Positions 16,581 to 24,312 of a stretch of DNA of 64,000 bases are shown in pieces. This stretch comes from Liberiplasma sp046541015. Lineage in GTDB: Bacteria; Bacillota_I; Bacilli_A; Izemoplasmatales; Izemoplasmataceae. The position numbers were made by a program, and so were the translations under genes. A model generated the notes under the pieces. The model worked only from the letters and a program-made list of their open reading frames with translations. It had not been told where the DNA came from and ran no database searches. Where the stretch lies: the NCBI GenBank assembly GCA_046541015.1, contig JBKHEA010000004.1, forward strand, positions 1 to 64,000, written 5' to 3'. How positions within the stretch are numbered: the first letter of the stretch is position 1; each line of letters opens with the position of its first letter.

Positions 16581-16991
16581 TTATAAGGATTTTTTCATCA
16601 TTTTGTGTTCAATATCTGCATCTAAGAAGATATCACCATAAGCTTCATAACCCAATTGTTCATAAAAAGGGATGATATACATCTGAGCGCCTAGTTTCAG
16701 TGATGAAAGTCCTTGTTTTTTAGCGTAATCTTCAACGGCTTGCATAAGGATTGTACCTGCCTTTTTATGGCGATGCGCTTTTTTTACCGCAACTCTACCC
16801 ACTTTATTTCCAACCAAACGGGCAGCACCAATCGCTAAATCACCATCATACAAAACAAAAAATACGGCATCATAGTCATCTTGATCAAATTCTTCTAAAA
16901 AACTAATTTGTTGTTCAACAATAAAAACTTCACCACGAACACTATAGTGGTCTAAGATTTCTTTTTTAGATTCTGCGATTTTTACAATCAT
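16581..16991 (-). CDS. GNAT family N-acetyltransferase (YjcF-like)
   Basis: The 136-residue protein has a compact GNAT fold. V-R-x-E-V-F-I-V-E-Q-Q lies near the N-terminus, the acetyl-CoA loop pattern V-K-K-A-H-R-H-K-K-A-G in the middle, and P-F-Y-E-Q-L-G-Y near the end. It resembles Bacillus YjcF. The acceptor substrate cannot be told from sequence. It starts two bases after the uppP stop with GAGGTG as RBS, so the two genes form an operon. Confidence 0.85.
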   Translation of the reverse strand: MIVKIAESKKEILDHYSVRGEVFIVEQQISFLEEFDQDDYDAVFFVLYDGDLAIGAARLVGNKVGRVAVKKAHRHKKAGTILMQAVEDYAKKQGLSSLKLGAQMYIIPFYEQLGYEAYGDIFLDADIEHKMMKKSL

Positions 16992-16993
16992 CT

Positions 16994-17809
16994 TTACACC
17001 TCAAAAAAATAAATAATAATACTTAAAGCGCCAACAATAAAACAATAAAATCCAAAATACTTTAAGTTACCTTCTCTTACCATATATATAAACCATTTAA
17101 ACGCTAAATAGGTAAATATTAAGCTCATCGTAAAGGCTCCAATAATATTGATTAAAGGCACACCATTTAAACCATTAAAACGAATAACTTCAAGTGCCAT
17201 TGTCGCAATACTTATTGGAATGTACATCATGAAACTAAATTCTATGACATCAACAAAACGAATCTTTCTAAATAAGCCCCCTATAAAAGTACTCCCACTT
17301 CTAGAAATCCCTGGTATAAGCGCAAATACTTGGAAAAACCCAATAAATAACGCATCCTTATAATTTAAATCATTTCGTTGATTATTAGTACTCTTACTTT
17401 GTACAATCAGTAAAAAAGTTCCAGTAATCAGTAAACTAATTCCAACACTTAAAAGCGTTAAAAACCCATCGAATAAATCTCTAAACACTAATCCAATTAA
17501 GCCTGCAGGTAATACCCCAATAAGGATTAACCACGCATAATCAAAATCTTTTTTATATTTTGAATCTTTTTTAAAGATATAAAGATAATTACCCCTAACT
17601 AAGGCCATAATTTTTTCCCTAAATAAGATAACGACCGCAATAAAAGATGCAAAATTTAAGGTAATTTCTAAAAATAAATCCATACTAGGAATATTTAAGA
17701 AAGTTTGGACAATTACCAAATGACCACTACTAGAAATTGGTAAAGGTTCTGTGATACCTTGAATGATGCCAACAAATAAGTATTTTAAAAATTCGATAAA
17801 AGTTTGCAC
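16994..17809 (-). CDS. uppP: undecaprenyl-diphosphatase
   Basis: This 271-residue polytopic enzyme dephosphorylates undecaprenyl diphosphate to recycle the C55 lipid carrier. Both family signatures are present: G-I-I-Q-G-I-T-E-P-L-P-I-S-S-S-G-H-L at residues 14-31, and P-G-I-S-R-S-G-S-T near residue 160. The start is GTG 17809 with GAGGTGAG upstream. Its presence implies some polyprenol-linked glycan synthesis, notable where wall genes such as mltG and pbpX are missing from otherwise conserved blocks. Confidence 0.94.
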   Translation of the reverse strand: MQTFIEFLKYLFVGIIQGITEPLPISSSGHLVIVQTFLNIPSMDLFLEITLNFASFIAVVILFREKIMALVRGNYLYIFKKDSKYKKDFDYAWLILIGVLPAGLIGLVFRDLFDGFLTLLSVGISLLITGTFLLIVQSKSTNNQRNDLNYKDALFIGFFQVFALIPGISRSGSTFIGGLFRKIRFVDVIEFSFMMYIPISIATMALEVIRFNGLNGVPLINIIGAFTMSLIFTYLAFKWFIYMVREGNLKYFGFYCFIVGALSIIIYFFEV

Positions 17810-17918
17810 AAACTCACCTCTAGTATGATAAAATCTTTACGTAATTATACACTAAATATTTTTAAAAATAAATAAACTGTGCTAAAATATACTCTATAAT
17901 CACGAAAGGTGGATCAAA

Positions 17919-18266
17919 TTGAATATTACGCTTGAAACCATCCTTTATGGCATTATTGCCTTTGTCTTAATTGGTTTAGTCATTTCAGTTATCGTTCTTA
18001 AATCAAAAAGTAGTTACCCCAAACGTCCTTTGCTTAACACAGATAAAATTATTGATGCGGTTGGCAAAGAAAATATTTTAGAAATCTTTTTTAAAAGAGA
18101 AAAAGTGAATATTGTCGTTAAAGACTATGCACAAGTCAAAATAGATCAACTAAAAGAAGCAGGTTGTATTGGAATTAATATTGTTGGTAACACCATAAAA
18201 TATTATGTTGAATCTGATAACGAAACCCATTATAAGGCACTCCTAGCCGATTTAGAAAGGAAGTAG
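17919..18266 (+). CDS. membrane-anchored EIIB-like protein without the phosphorylation cysteine
   Basis: The 115-residue protein has one N-terminal membrane helix (residues about 7-27) and a soluble domain (about 43-112). This domain aligns with glucose-type PTS EIIB: I-I-D-A-V-G-K-E-N-I, then V-x-V-K-D, L-K-E-A-G and I-N-I-V-G-N-T-I-K. The phospho-accepting Cys of EIIB falls on Lys59 by alignment, and the usual T-R-L-R is missing, so phosphotransfer is unlikely. The start is TTG 17919 after AAAGGTGG. HPr begins five bases after its stop, so the two genes are almost certainly co-transcribed. The function is unknown; a regulatory or docking role with HPr is conceivable. Confidence 0.7.
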   Translation: MNITLETILYGIIAFVLIGLVISVIVLKSKSSYPKRPLLNTDKIIDAVGKENILEIFFKREKVNIVVKDYAQVKIDQLKEAGCIGINIVGNTIKYYVESDNETHYKALLADLERK

Positions 18267-18270
18267 ATTA

Positions 18271-18531
18271 ATGAGAAAAGAATTTGTGATTTCAAATCAA
18301 CAAGGCGTTCACGCAAGACCTGCAACGTTACTCGTTGCGAAAGCCAATGAATTTAAGTCTGATATTAATATTACTTATGAAGATACCACCGTCGATTTAA
18401 AAAGCATTATGGGGGTTTTATCTTTAGGCATTAATCGCGGCTCTTTAATTACTATTGAGGCTAAAGGAGACGATGAAGCAAGCGCAATGCGTGCGCTAGA
18501 CCGTTTAATTACAGAAATGAATTTAAAGTAA
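18271..18531 (+). CDS. ptsH: phosphocarrier protein HPr
   Basis: The 86-residue protein passes phosphate from enzyme I to PTS EIIA domains. The active His is His14 in Q-G-V-H-A-R-P-A-T, and the HPr-kinase site is Ser45 in D-L-K-S-I-M-G-V, so both phosphorylation sites are kept. Regulatory Ser phosphorylation usually goes with CcpA-type control, and a cre-like site lies upstream of gap in this window. ptsI is not adjacent. The partner gene upstream encodes a degenerate EIIB-like protein. Confidence 0.95.
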   Translation: MRKEFVISNQQGVHARPATLLVAKANEFKSDINITYEDTTVDLKSIMGVLSLGINRGSLITIEAKGDDEASAMRALDRLITEMNLK

Positions 18532-18553
18532 AAAGTAGGCTAGCCTACTTTTT
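18530..18553. terminator. bidirectional terminator between ptsH and trpS
   Basis: A perfect palindromic stem (AAAAAGTAGG with CCTACTTTTT, CTAG loop) sits between the converging ends and overlaps the last base of trpS. Confidence 0.8.
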
Positions 18554-19551
18554 TATTTTTTACGGCCTAAACCGAGTTTATGATTAAATTTCATGACTTT
18601 ATTCATGGCTACTTTTTCCGCTTGCTGAGCGCCTTCATCTAATATGTCATCAATTTCACGTGAATGAATAAGGGCTTCATAACGTGCTTTTATGGGTGCA
18701 AGTTCGTTGACTACTATATCGGAAACATCTTTTTTAAATGTCGCATAACTTTCATTTTCATAACGCGCTACGATTGAATCGATACTTTCATGTGTAATCG
18801 CACTATAAATCGTTAGTAAATTACTAATCCCAGCTTTATTTTCTTTATCATAACGAATACTTTGTTCACTATCTGTGACTGCGCTCATAATACGTTTTCT
18901 GATTATCGCGTCATCATCTAAAAGAAGTATTTTTGATTTAGGGTTTTCATCAGACTTGCTCATTTTTTTGGTCGGTTCAGTTAAGCTCATAATGCGTGCC
19001 CCAACTTTAGGAATAAGCGGTTTTGGTACAGTGAAAAACTCTCCAACACGGTTGTTTACTCTTATGGCTAAATCACGTGTAAGTTCTAGATGTTGTTTTT
19101 GATCTTCACCGACTGGGACATATTCAGCGTCATATAATAAAATATCACCAGCCATTAAAACAGGATAGGTAAATAAAGCGCTACTTACCCCTTTTTCTTG
19201 TTTGGCAGCTTTTTCTTTAAACTGAGTCATGCGCTCAAGTTCTCCCATGTAAGTAAAGGTTTGTAATAAATAATTCATTTGAGCATGCGCAGCAACTTCA
19301 GATTGAACAAATAAACTTAAACGCTCTTTTTTTAGCCCGCAAGCAATATAAAGAGCAGCAAGTTCTTTAATCGTCTTTCTAAGCTTTGTGCGTTCTTGTG
19401 GAACCGTAATCGCATGCAAATCCGCAATGAATAAGAAAAAGTGATGATCTTTATAGGTTTCTTGTAAGGTTACAAAGTTTTTAATGCTTCCTAAATAAGT
19501 GCCTAAATTAATCGCTCCAGTTGGCTGAATACCTGATACAATATGATTCAT
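18553..19551 (-). CDS. trpS: tryptophanyl-tRNA synthetase
   Basis: This 332-residue class I synthetase charges tRNA-Trp. The N-terminal G-I-Q-P-T-G-A-I-N-L-G-T-Y-L-G carries the HIGH-equivalent, and K-K-M-S-K-S-D-E-N carries KMSKS. D-I-L-L-Y-D-A and V-P-V-G-E-D-Q-K-Q-H-L-E are typical of TrpRS. AGGAGG precedes the ATG. A T-box leader lies upstream, so expression should rise when uncharged tRNA-Trp accumulates. Confidence 0.96.
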   Translation of the reverse strand: MNHIVSGIQPTGAINLGTYLGSIKNFVTLQETYKDHHFFLFIADLHAITVPQERTKLRKTIKELAALYIACGLKKERLSLFVQSEVAAHAQMNYLLQTFTYMGELERMTQFKEKAAKQEKGVSSALFTYPVLMAGDILLYDAEYVPVGEDQKQHLELTRDLAIRVNNRVGEFFTVPKPLIPKVGARIMSLTEPTKKMSKSDENPKSKILLLDDDAIIRKRIMSAVTDSEQSIRYDKENKAGISNLLTIYSAITHESIDSIVARYENESYATFKKDVSDIVVNELAPIKARYEALIHSREIDDILDEGAQQAEKVAMNKVMKFNHKLGLGRKK

Positions 19552-19564
19552 AAAAATCCTCCTT

Positions 19565-19760
19565 AAATAAAAATCGCCCTTAGTTTCCTAAGGGCGAATA
19601 ATCGCGGTACCACCTTGATTTATAACTCATTCTTTAACGCAGAAATACGGACGGTATTAACGCCATTCATAGGTCCAATTTAACAACGTTTATATCTAGA
19701 TTCCACCATTCTAGACTCTCTATAAATAAAGGATTGTTAAATCTCCTAATCAATCATGTT
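19565..19760 (-). promoter_or_regulatory. T-box leader of trpS
   Basis: The minus strand contains the conserved T-box AGGTGGTACCGCG (plus 19603-19615). A terminator follows it: a 9-bp stem CGCCCTTAG/CTAAGGGCG with a GAAA loop at 19575-19596, then a T-rich tract. Upstream stem I sequence contains a TCTAGA/TCTAGA hairpin. TGG with a following A at 19677-19675 is the best specifier candidate, consistent with a tryptophan sensor, but other TGG triplets are nearby. Confidence 0.9.
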
Positions 19761-19766
19761 AAGTTT

Positions 19767-19794
19767 ATTATACTAAATTATTGATTTAAAACAA
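19767..19794 (-). promoter_or_regulatory. promoter of the trpS T-box transcript
   Basis: On the minus strand TTGTTT and TATAAT are separated by 16 bases. The -35 side lies inside the last codons of pepF, so trpS can be transcribed independently of pepF. Confidence 0.6.
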
Positions 19795-21538
19795 GTTCTA
19801 ATTCATCAAGTAATGTATTTAATCGGTTAACAACTGCTAAAAATGCGTCTTTATTCGTTAAATCAATACCTGCTTTTTTAACTTGTTCAACGGGGAAGTC
19901 ATTGCCACCAGAACGAAGTAAAGTCATATGTTTTTCAATATTTTTAGGATCTTCTTTAACCAGTTCATAAAGTTTTAAACTTGCAGCAAAACTTGTTGCA
20001 TATTGATAAACATAATATGGAGTATTAAATAGATGGGGAATATAAGCCCATACATACTGTTTTCCAGGTTCTTTAGCAATATCTATATCATAATAATGCT
20101 TATATAAATCAATCATGATTTTTGATAACGCTTCATGAGTGATTGGCGTACCGTTTTCTGCGAGTTTATGGGCTTCAAGTTCATAGCTTGCAAATAAGGT
20201 TTGACGGTAGAAGGTAGCCATAATATCATCAATCGATTGTTGAAGTAACATAATTTTATCTTCTTTAGTTCCTTTATTATTTTTGATGAAATAATCAAGT
20301 AAGATATGTTCATTAAAGGTTGAAGCAATTTCAGCTACAAAAATGGTATAACTTTGGGTTGCAACTGGTTGTGCTTCATGGGAGAAAAGGGAATGCATCG
20401 AATGGCCTGCTTCATGGGCTAATGTAAAAACACTATTTAACGTATCATCATAATTTAATAAGATAAAAGGATGTTCATTAAGCGCACTCCATGAATAAGC
20501 CCCTGTATTTTTACCTTCTTGTTCATAAACATCAATGTAGCCTTCTTTTAATGCATCCTTTGCTTTTTCAATGAAGGCTTCATCTAAATGAGCAATTGCA
20601 TCTAAAAATAAGGATTGAGCTTCTTTATAAGTATATTTACTTTTACTTTGTGCTAAAGGCATAAAACGATCAAATGTGCGATGGGTGGTTAAGTTTAATG
20701 CTTTTTTTCTTATATCATAATAACGTTTTAATAAATTGGTATTTTCTTTTGCGACATCTACTAAATTATGATAGACAATAGGGTCAATATTGTTATTAAA
20801 TAAATAAGATGATAAGGTAGAATCATAGTTTCTTGACTTCATACGTGCAATATCTGCTTGTAAGACGGTATTGTAGATTTGAGCGTAGGTATGTTTATGG
20901 GTTTCATAATGAGAAAATAGCGCTTCAAATACCTTTTCTCTATCTAAAGGGTCTTCTAAATCAGCAAGATAACTGCGGTAGTTACCACTTGTGACTTTTA
21001 TGGTTTCACCATTAGTTAAAGTGACTTCTTTGCTCGTGTTATCAGCGATAGCTAAAGCGTTATAAAGTTGAGCACCTTGGCCAGATAACTGTCTATAATT
21101 AGCCATTAATGCTTCGCTGGTTTCATCTAAAATATAAGCTTGTTGATGGAACAACTTTTCAAGAGGAAAACGATATTCTTTGAGTAAGTCGTCTTTTTCT
21201 AAAAAACTGAATATGGTTTCTTTTCCAATGCTTAATAGCTCTGGGCTTTCCCAAGCTGTTGCTTTGCCTAGTTCATTTAACATAAAAGCAACTTTTTGAA
21301 CACGCGCTGCATTGTCTACAATTTTTCGGTTCAAGTCACTTTTTAAGGCTGCATATTGATATAACTTATGTGCTTTGATAGCAACTTCTTTTTGAAGCGC
21401 ATAATACGCTTTAAACGTTTCAAAATCATTTAATTTACCTTTATAAGTTGGTAAGGTTTTAATAATCTCAGCTAAACGTTTAAAATCTTCTTCCCAAGCT
21501 TCAAGCGTTTCGTATAAATATTCTAATTTCCACTTCAT
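19778..21538 (-). CDS. pepF: oligoendopeptidase F
   Basis: The 586-residue M3B zinc metallopeptidase cleaves short peptides in the cytoplasm. The zinc motif is H-E-A-G-H-S-M-H near residue 375, followed by the third ligand in the region F-V-A-E-I-A-S-T-F-N-E. The long helical N-terminal region and total length match PepF. GGAGG precedes the ATG. The trpS leader begins right at its 3' end. Confidence 0.94.
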   Translation of the reverse strand: MKWKLEYLYETLEAWEEDFKRLAEIIKTLPTYKGKLNDFETFKAYYALQKEVAIKAHKLYQYAALKSDLNRKIVDNAARVQKVAFMLNELGKATAWESPELLSIGKETIFSFLEKDDLLKEYRFPLEKLFHQQAYILDETSEALMANYRQLSGQGAQLYNALAIADNTSKEVTLTNGETIKVTSGNYRSYLADLEDPLDREKVFEALFSHYETHKHTYAQIYNTVLQADIARMKSRNYDSTLSSYLFNNNIDPIVYHNLVDVAKENTNLLKRYYDIRKKALNLTTHRTFDRFMPLAQSKSKYTYKEAQSLFLDAIAHLDEAFIEKAKDALKEGYIDVYEQEGKNTGAYSWSALNEHPFILLNYDDTLNSVFTLAHEAGHSMHSLFSHEAQPVATQSYTIFVAEIASTFNEHILLDYFIKNNKGTKEDKIMLLQQSIDDIMATFYRQTLFASYELEAHKLAENGTPITHEALSKIMIDLYKHYYDIDIAKEPGKQYVWAYIPHLFNTPYYVYQYATSFAASLKLYELVKEDPKNIEKHMTLLRSGGNDFPVEQVKKAGIDLTNKDAFLAVVNRLNTLLDELELVLNQ

Positions 21539-21638
21539 TTATTAGCCTCCATTTGTTATAATTAATTACTCTTTAGTATTATACCACAGGAGAAAAAATT
21601 AGTCACAATTGGATGCAAGCATTTTCATAAAGATTTTT

Positions 21639-21666
21639 TTGAAAAAATTATAAATTATGTTATAAT
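21639..21666 (+). promoter_or_regulatory. promoter of the Spx gene
   Basis: TTGAAA at 21639-21644 and TATAAT at 21661-21666 are separated by 16 bases, and AAC follows the -10 box as in several other promoters here. The leader is about 50 bases. Confidence 0.65.
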
Positions 21667-21720
21667 AAACTTGAACCAGAAATTTGGTAAGTCACTTACA
21701 AAAGTAAAGGAGGTACACCG

Positions 21721-22185
21721 ATGATTCAAATGTATACTACCCCAAGTTGTTCATCATGCCGAAAAGCTAAAAAGTGGTTTGAAGAACATCGTATCGAATA
21801 CCGTGAAAAAAACATTTTTAATATCAAACTCACACGTGAAGACATCATGTTAATGCTAAGAAATACAGAGAATGGTTTTGAAGACATTATCTCTACACGC
21901 TCAAAAGTATTCCAAGATCAAAATCTTGATATTGATGATATGTCTATGAAAGAACTCACAGACTTTATCATCGAAAATCCAAGTGTTTTAAGACGTCCTA
22001 TCATCATCGAAGATAACAAAATGCAAGTTGGTTATAATGAAGATGAAATCCGTACGTTTATTCCAAAACGTTTACGTGAAATCATTATGTGTACAACATG
22101 CGATAAAGGTGAAGATTGCGATTATGTAAATGCTTTAGAACTTTATTTTAAAGAACTAAAAGAAAAAGAGTTGAATCATTCATAA
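21721..22185 (+). CDS. spx: Spx/ArsC family transcriptional regulator
   Basis: Spx binds the RNA polymerase alpha C-terminal domain and redirects transcription under thiol stress. The redox switch C-S-S-C is at residues 10-13, Gly52 (needed for alpha binding in Bacillus Spx) is kept in N-G-F-E-D-I-I-S, and the conserved Arg92 lies in L-R-R-P. At 154 residues it is longer than the usual ~131. The extra tail carries Cys124, Cys127 and Cys133 (C-T-T-C and C-D-Y). AAAGGAGG precedes the ATG, and it has its own promoter and terminator. Confidence 0.9.
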   Translation: MIQMYTTPSCSSCRKAKKWFEEHRIEYREKNIFNIKLTREDIMLMLRNTENGFEDIISTRSKVFQDQNLDIDDMSMKELTDFIIENPSVLRRPIIIEDNKMQVGYNEDEIRTFIPKRLREIIMCTTCDKGEDCDYVNALELYFKELKEKELNHS

Positions 22186-22208
22186 AACGCCGTGAGGCGT
22201 TTTTTTTA
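22184..22208 (+). terminator. terminator after spx
   Basis: An 8-bp stem (AAAACGCC with GGCGTTTT) around GTGA is followed by a T run. Confidence 0.8.
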
Positions 22209-22258
22209 TATCACTTTTTCTAAGTTTTTGATATACTGTTTGTGAGGAGGCTTATGTT

Positions 22259-23131
22259 ATGAACAAACTTACTGATACACAACTTAAAGAAGTAAAAACC
22301 ATGCAAAAAAATGAAATCACTGAGTATTATATTTATAAGAATATTGCTAAACGAATTAAAGATGAAAAGAACAAAGCAATTATCTTAGATATTGCTAGTG
22401 AAGAAAAACGTCACGCAGAGATTTGGGAAAAATATACAGGGATTTCAATGAAACCTAAAGCCTTTAAAATTTTTCTTTATAAAATTTTAAATCTTATTTT
22501 TGGTTTCACCTTTGTTATAAGACTCATGGAACGTGGTGAAGAAGTTGCCCAAGAAACCTATTTGGATTTAGGAAAAGTTATTCCTGAAGCCTTAGAAATT
22601 AAAGAAGAAGAAGACGAACATGAAGACGAACTCATTGAAGCTTTAAATGAAGAACGTTTAAGTTATATTCGTGCGGTAGTTTTAGGGTTAAATGATGCCC
22701 TTGTAGAATTAACTGGTGCTTTAGCGGGGTTAAGCTTTGCGATTAGTGATAATAAGATCATCACTTTAACTGGGCTTATTACAGGAATTGCTGCATCGCT
22801 TTCTATGGCCGCAAGCGAATATTTATCGAGTAAAGCTGAAGGAAATGATAAAGCCTTTAAGTCAAGCCTTTATACAGGCTCAGCTTATGTTATTGTTGTC
22901 GCGATTTTAATCATGCCTTATATCTTATTAACCAACCCATTTGTATCGCTTGCGATTATGATTAGTAGTGCGATGCTCATTATTTTTATTTTCAATTATT
23001 ATATGAGTGTTGCCTTAAATTTATCGTTTAAAAAACGCTTTTTACAAATGGCATCAATCAGTTTAGGGGTTGCAGGCTTTTCATTTTTAATTGGGATGAT
23101 TTTAAGATTCACATTAGGCGTTGATATTTAA
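22259..23131 (+). CDS. ferritin-like domain / VIT1-CCC1 transporter fusion (MbfA-like)
   Basis: In this 290-residue protein, residues about 1-130 form a rubrerythrin/ferritin-like helical domain with iron-ligand motifs (K-N-E-I-T-E-Y, E-E-K-R-H-A-E-I and E-D-E-H-E-D-E-L). The C-terminal part is a VIT1/CCC1 membrane domain with G-L-N-D-A-L-V-E-L-T-G-A-L-A-G and M-A-A-S-E-Y-L-S. Fusions of this kind (MbfA) export iron or manganese, with the ferritin part sensing metal or peroxide. GAGGAGG eight bases upstream supports ATG 22259 over ATG 22254. It lies between spx and gap. Confidence 0.88.
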   Translation: MNKLTDTQLKEVKTMQKNEITEYYIYKNIAKRIKDEKNKAIILDIASEEKRHAEIWEKYTGISMKPKAFKIFLYKILNLIFGFTFVIRLMERGEEVAQETYLDLGKVIPEALEIKEEEDEHEDELIEALNEERLSYIRAVVLGLNDALVELTGALAGLSFAISDNKIITLTGLITGIAASLSMAASEYLSSKAEGNDKAFKSSLYTGSAYVIVVAILIMPYILLTNPFVSLAIMISSAMLIIFIFNYYMSVALNLSFKKRFLQMASISLGVAGFSFLIGMILRFTLGVDI

Positions 23132-23132
23132 T

Positions 23133-23146
23133 TGAAAACGTTTTTA
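23133..23146 (+). promoter_or_regulatory. cre-like site upstream of gap
   Basis: TGAAAACGTTTTTA matches the CcpA operator consensus TGWAANCGNTNWCA at all but one position. It lies just upstream of the gap promoter -35 box. HPr in this window keeps the regulatory serine that CcpA control requires. No CcpA gene is visible here, so function is inferred. Confidence 0.4.
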
Positions 23147-23161
23147 AACAAGGGTTAAGAG

Positions 23162-23190
23162 TTGTAATTTAGCCCAATATTGTCTATAAT
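23162..23190 (+). promoter_or_regulatory. promoter of gap
   Basis: TTGTAA at 23162-23167 and TATAAT at 23185-23190 are separated by 17 bases, ahead of a leader of about 30 bases with TAGGAGG. Confidence 0.7.
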
Positions 23191-23226
23191 GAACATGTAT
23201 GAAATATATTTTATAGGAGGATTACA

Positions 23227-24234
23227 ATGGCAGTTAAAGTAGCAATCAATGGGTTTGGTCGTATCGGGCGTTTAGCATTCCGCTTAATGAACGAAAGCAG
23301 CGATTTTGAAATTGTTGCATTAAACGATTTGACCGATGCAGAAAGTTTAGCATATTTGTTAAAGTATGATACTGCACAAGGTCGTTATAAAAACGACGAG
23401 ATTTCTTTTAAAGGCAACTCTATTATCGTAGACGGAAAAGAAGTCAAAGTTTATTCAGAAAAAGATCCAGAAAATTTACCATGGAAAGATTTAGGTGTCG
23501 ATGTTGTTTTAGAATGTACAGGATTCTTTACTAGTAAAGCATCGGCTGGAAAACATTTAAATGCAGGCGCTAAAAAAGTCGTCATTAGTGCACCAGCTAA
23601 AGGTGATTTAAAAACGATTGTGTTTAATGTAAACCATGAAGAGTTAGATGGTTCAGAAGATATTATCTCTGGCGCATCATGTACAACAAACTGTTTAGCA
23701 CCAGTCGTTAAAGCTTTAGATGACGCATTTGGTGTTGAACGTGGATTCATGACTACTGTTCATGCATACACAAATGATCAAAATACATTAGATGGACCGC
23801 ATTCTAAAGGAATCCATGCACGCCGTGCACGTGCTGCAGCTGAAAATATTGTTCCTACTACTACGGGTGCTGCTGTAGCTGTTGGTCTTGTTTTACCACA
23901 CTTACAAGGAAAACTAGATGGTATGGCATTACGTGTGCCTACTGTAACAGGTTCTGCGGTTGATTTAGTCGTTGAACTTAAGAAAAATGTAACTGTTGAA
24001 GATGTTAATGCAGCGATTAAAGCTGCAGCGAATGAAACTTTAGGGTATACTGAAGACCCAATCGTTTCAAGCGATACTATCGGTATGAGCTATGGATCAC
24101 TCTTTGATGCGCAATCGACTTCAATTTTAGAAACTGACGGAAAACAACTTGTTAAAGTGCTTGCATGGTACGATAACGAAATGAGCTATGTATCTCAAAT
24201 GGTCCGTAGCGTTAAATATTTAGCATCTAAATAA
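23227..24234 (+). CDS. gap: glyceraldehyde-3-phosphate dehydrogenase
   Basis: The 335-residue glycolytic enzyme oxidises glyceraldehyde 3-phosphate to 1,3-bisphosphoglycerate using NAD. The Rossmann start is I-N-G-F-G-R-I-G-R, the catalytic Cys lies in S-G-A-S-C-T-T-N-C-L near residue 150, and the C-terminal W-Y-D-N-E-M-S-Y is present. It stands alone with its own promoter, a possible cre site and a terminator, and is not linked here to pgk or tpi. Codon choice fits high expression. Confidence 0.97.
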   Translation: MAVKVAINGFGRIGRLAFRLMNESSDFEIVALNDLTDAESLAYLLKYDTAQGRYKNDEISFKGNSIIVDGKEVKVYSEKDPENLPWKDLGVDVVLECTGFFTSKASAGKHLNAGAKKVVISAPAKGDLKTIVFNVNHEELDGSEDIISGASCTTNCLAPVVKALDDAFGVERGFMTTVHAYTNDQNTLDGPHSKGIHARRARAAAENIVPTTTGAAVAVGLVLPHLQGKLDGMALRVPTVTGSAVDLVVELKKNVTVEDVNAAIKAAANETLGYTEDPIVSSDTIGMSYGSLFDAQSTSILETDGKQLVKVLAWYDNEMSYVSQMVRSVKYLASK

Positions 24235-24237
24235 TTC

Positions 24238-24265
24238 AAAAAGAGTCCTCGGACTCTTTTTTTTT
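24238..24265 (+). terminator. terminator after gap
   Basis: A stem AAAAGAGTC/GACTCTTTT around a CTCG loop is followed by nine or more T residues, four bases past the stop. Confidence 0.85.
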
Positions 24266-24312
24266 GCATCATTTACCCAAGATTGTGATATAATGCTTTT
24301 GAGGTGATACAT

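Noticed and set aside
19601..19700. tRNA gene near the T-box sequence
   Set aside because: The conserved bases are the T-box and its antiterminator; there is no cloverleaf or T-loop sequence.
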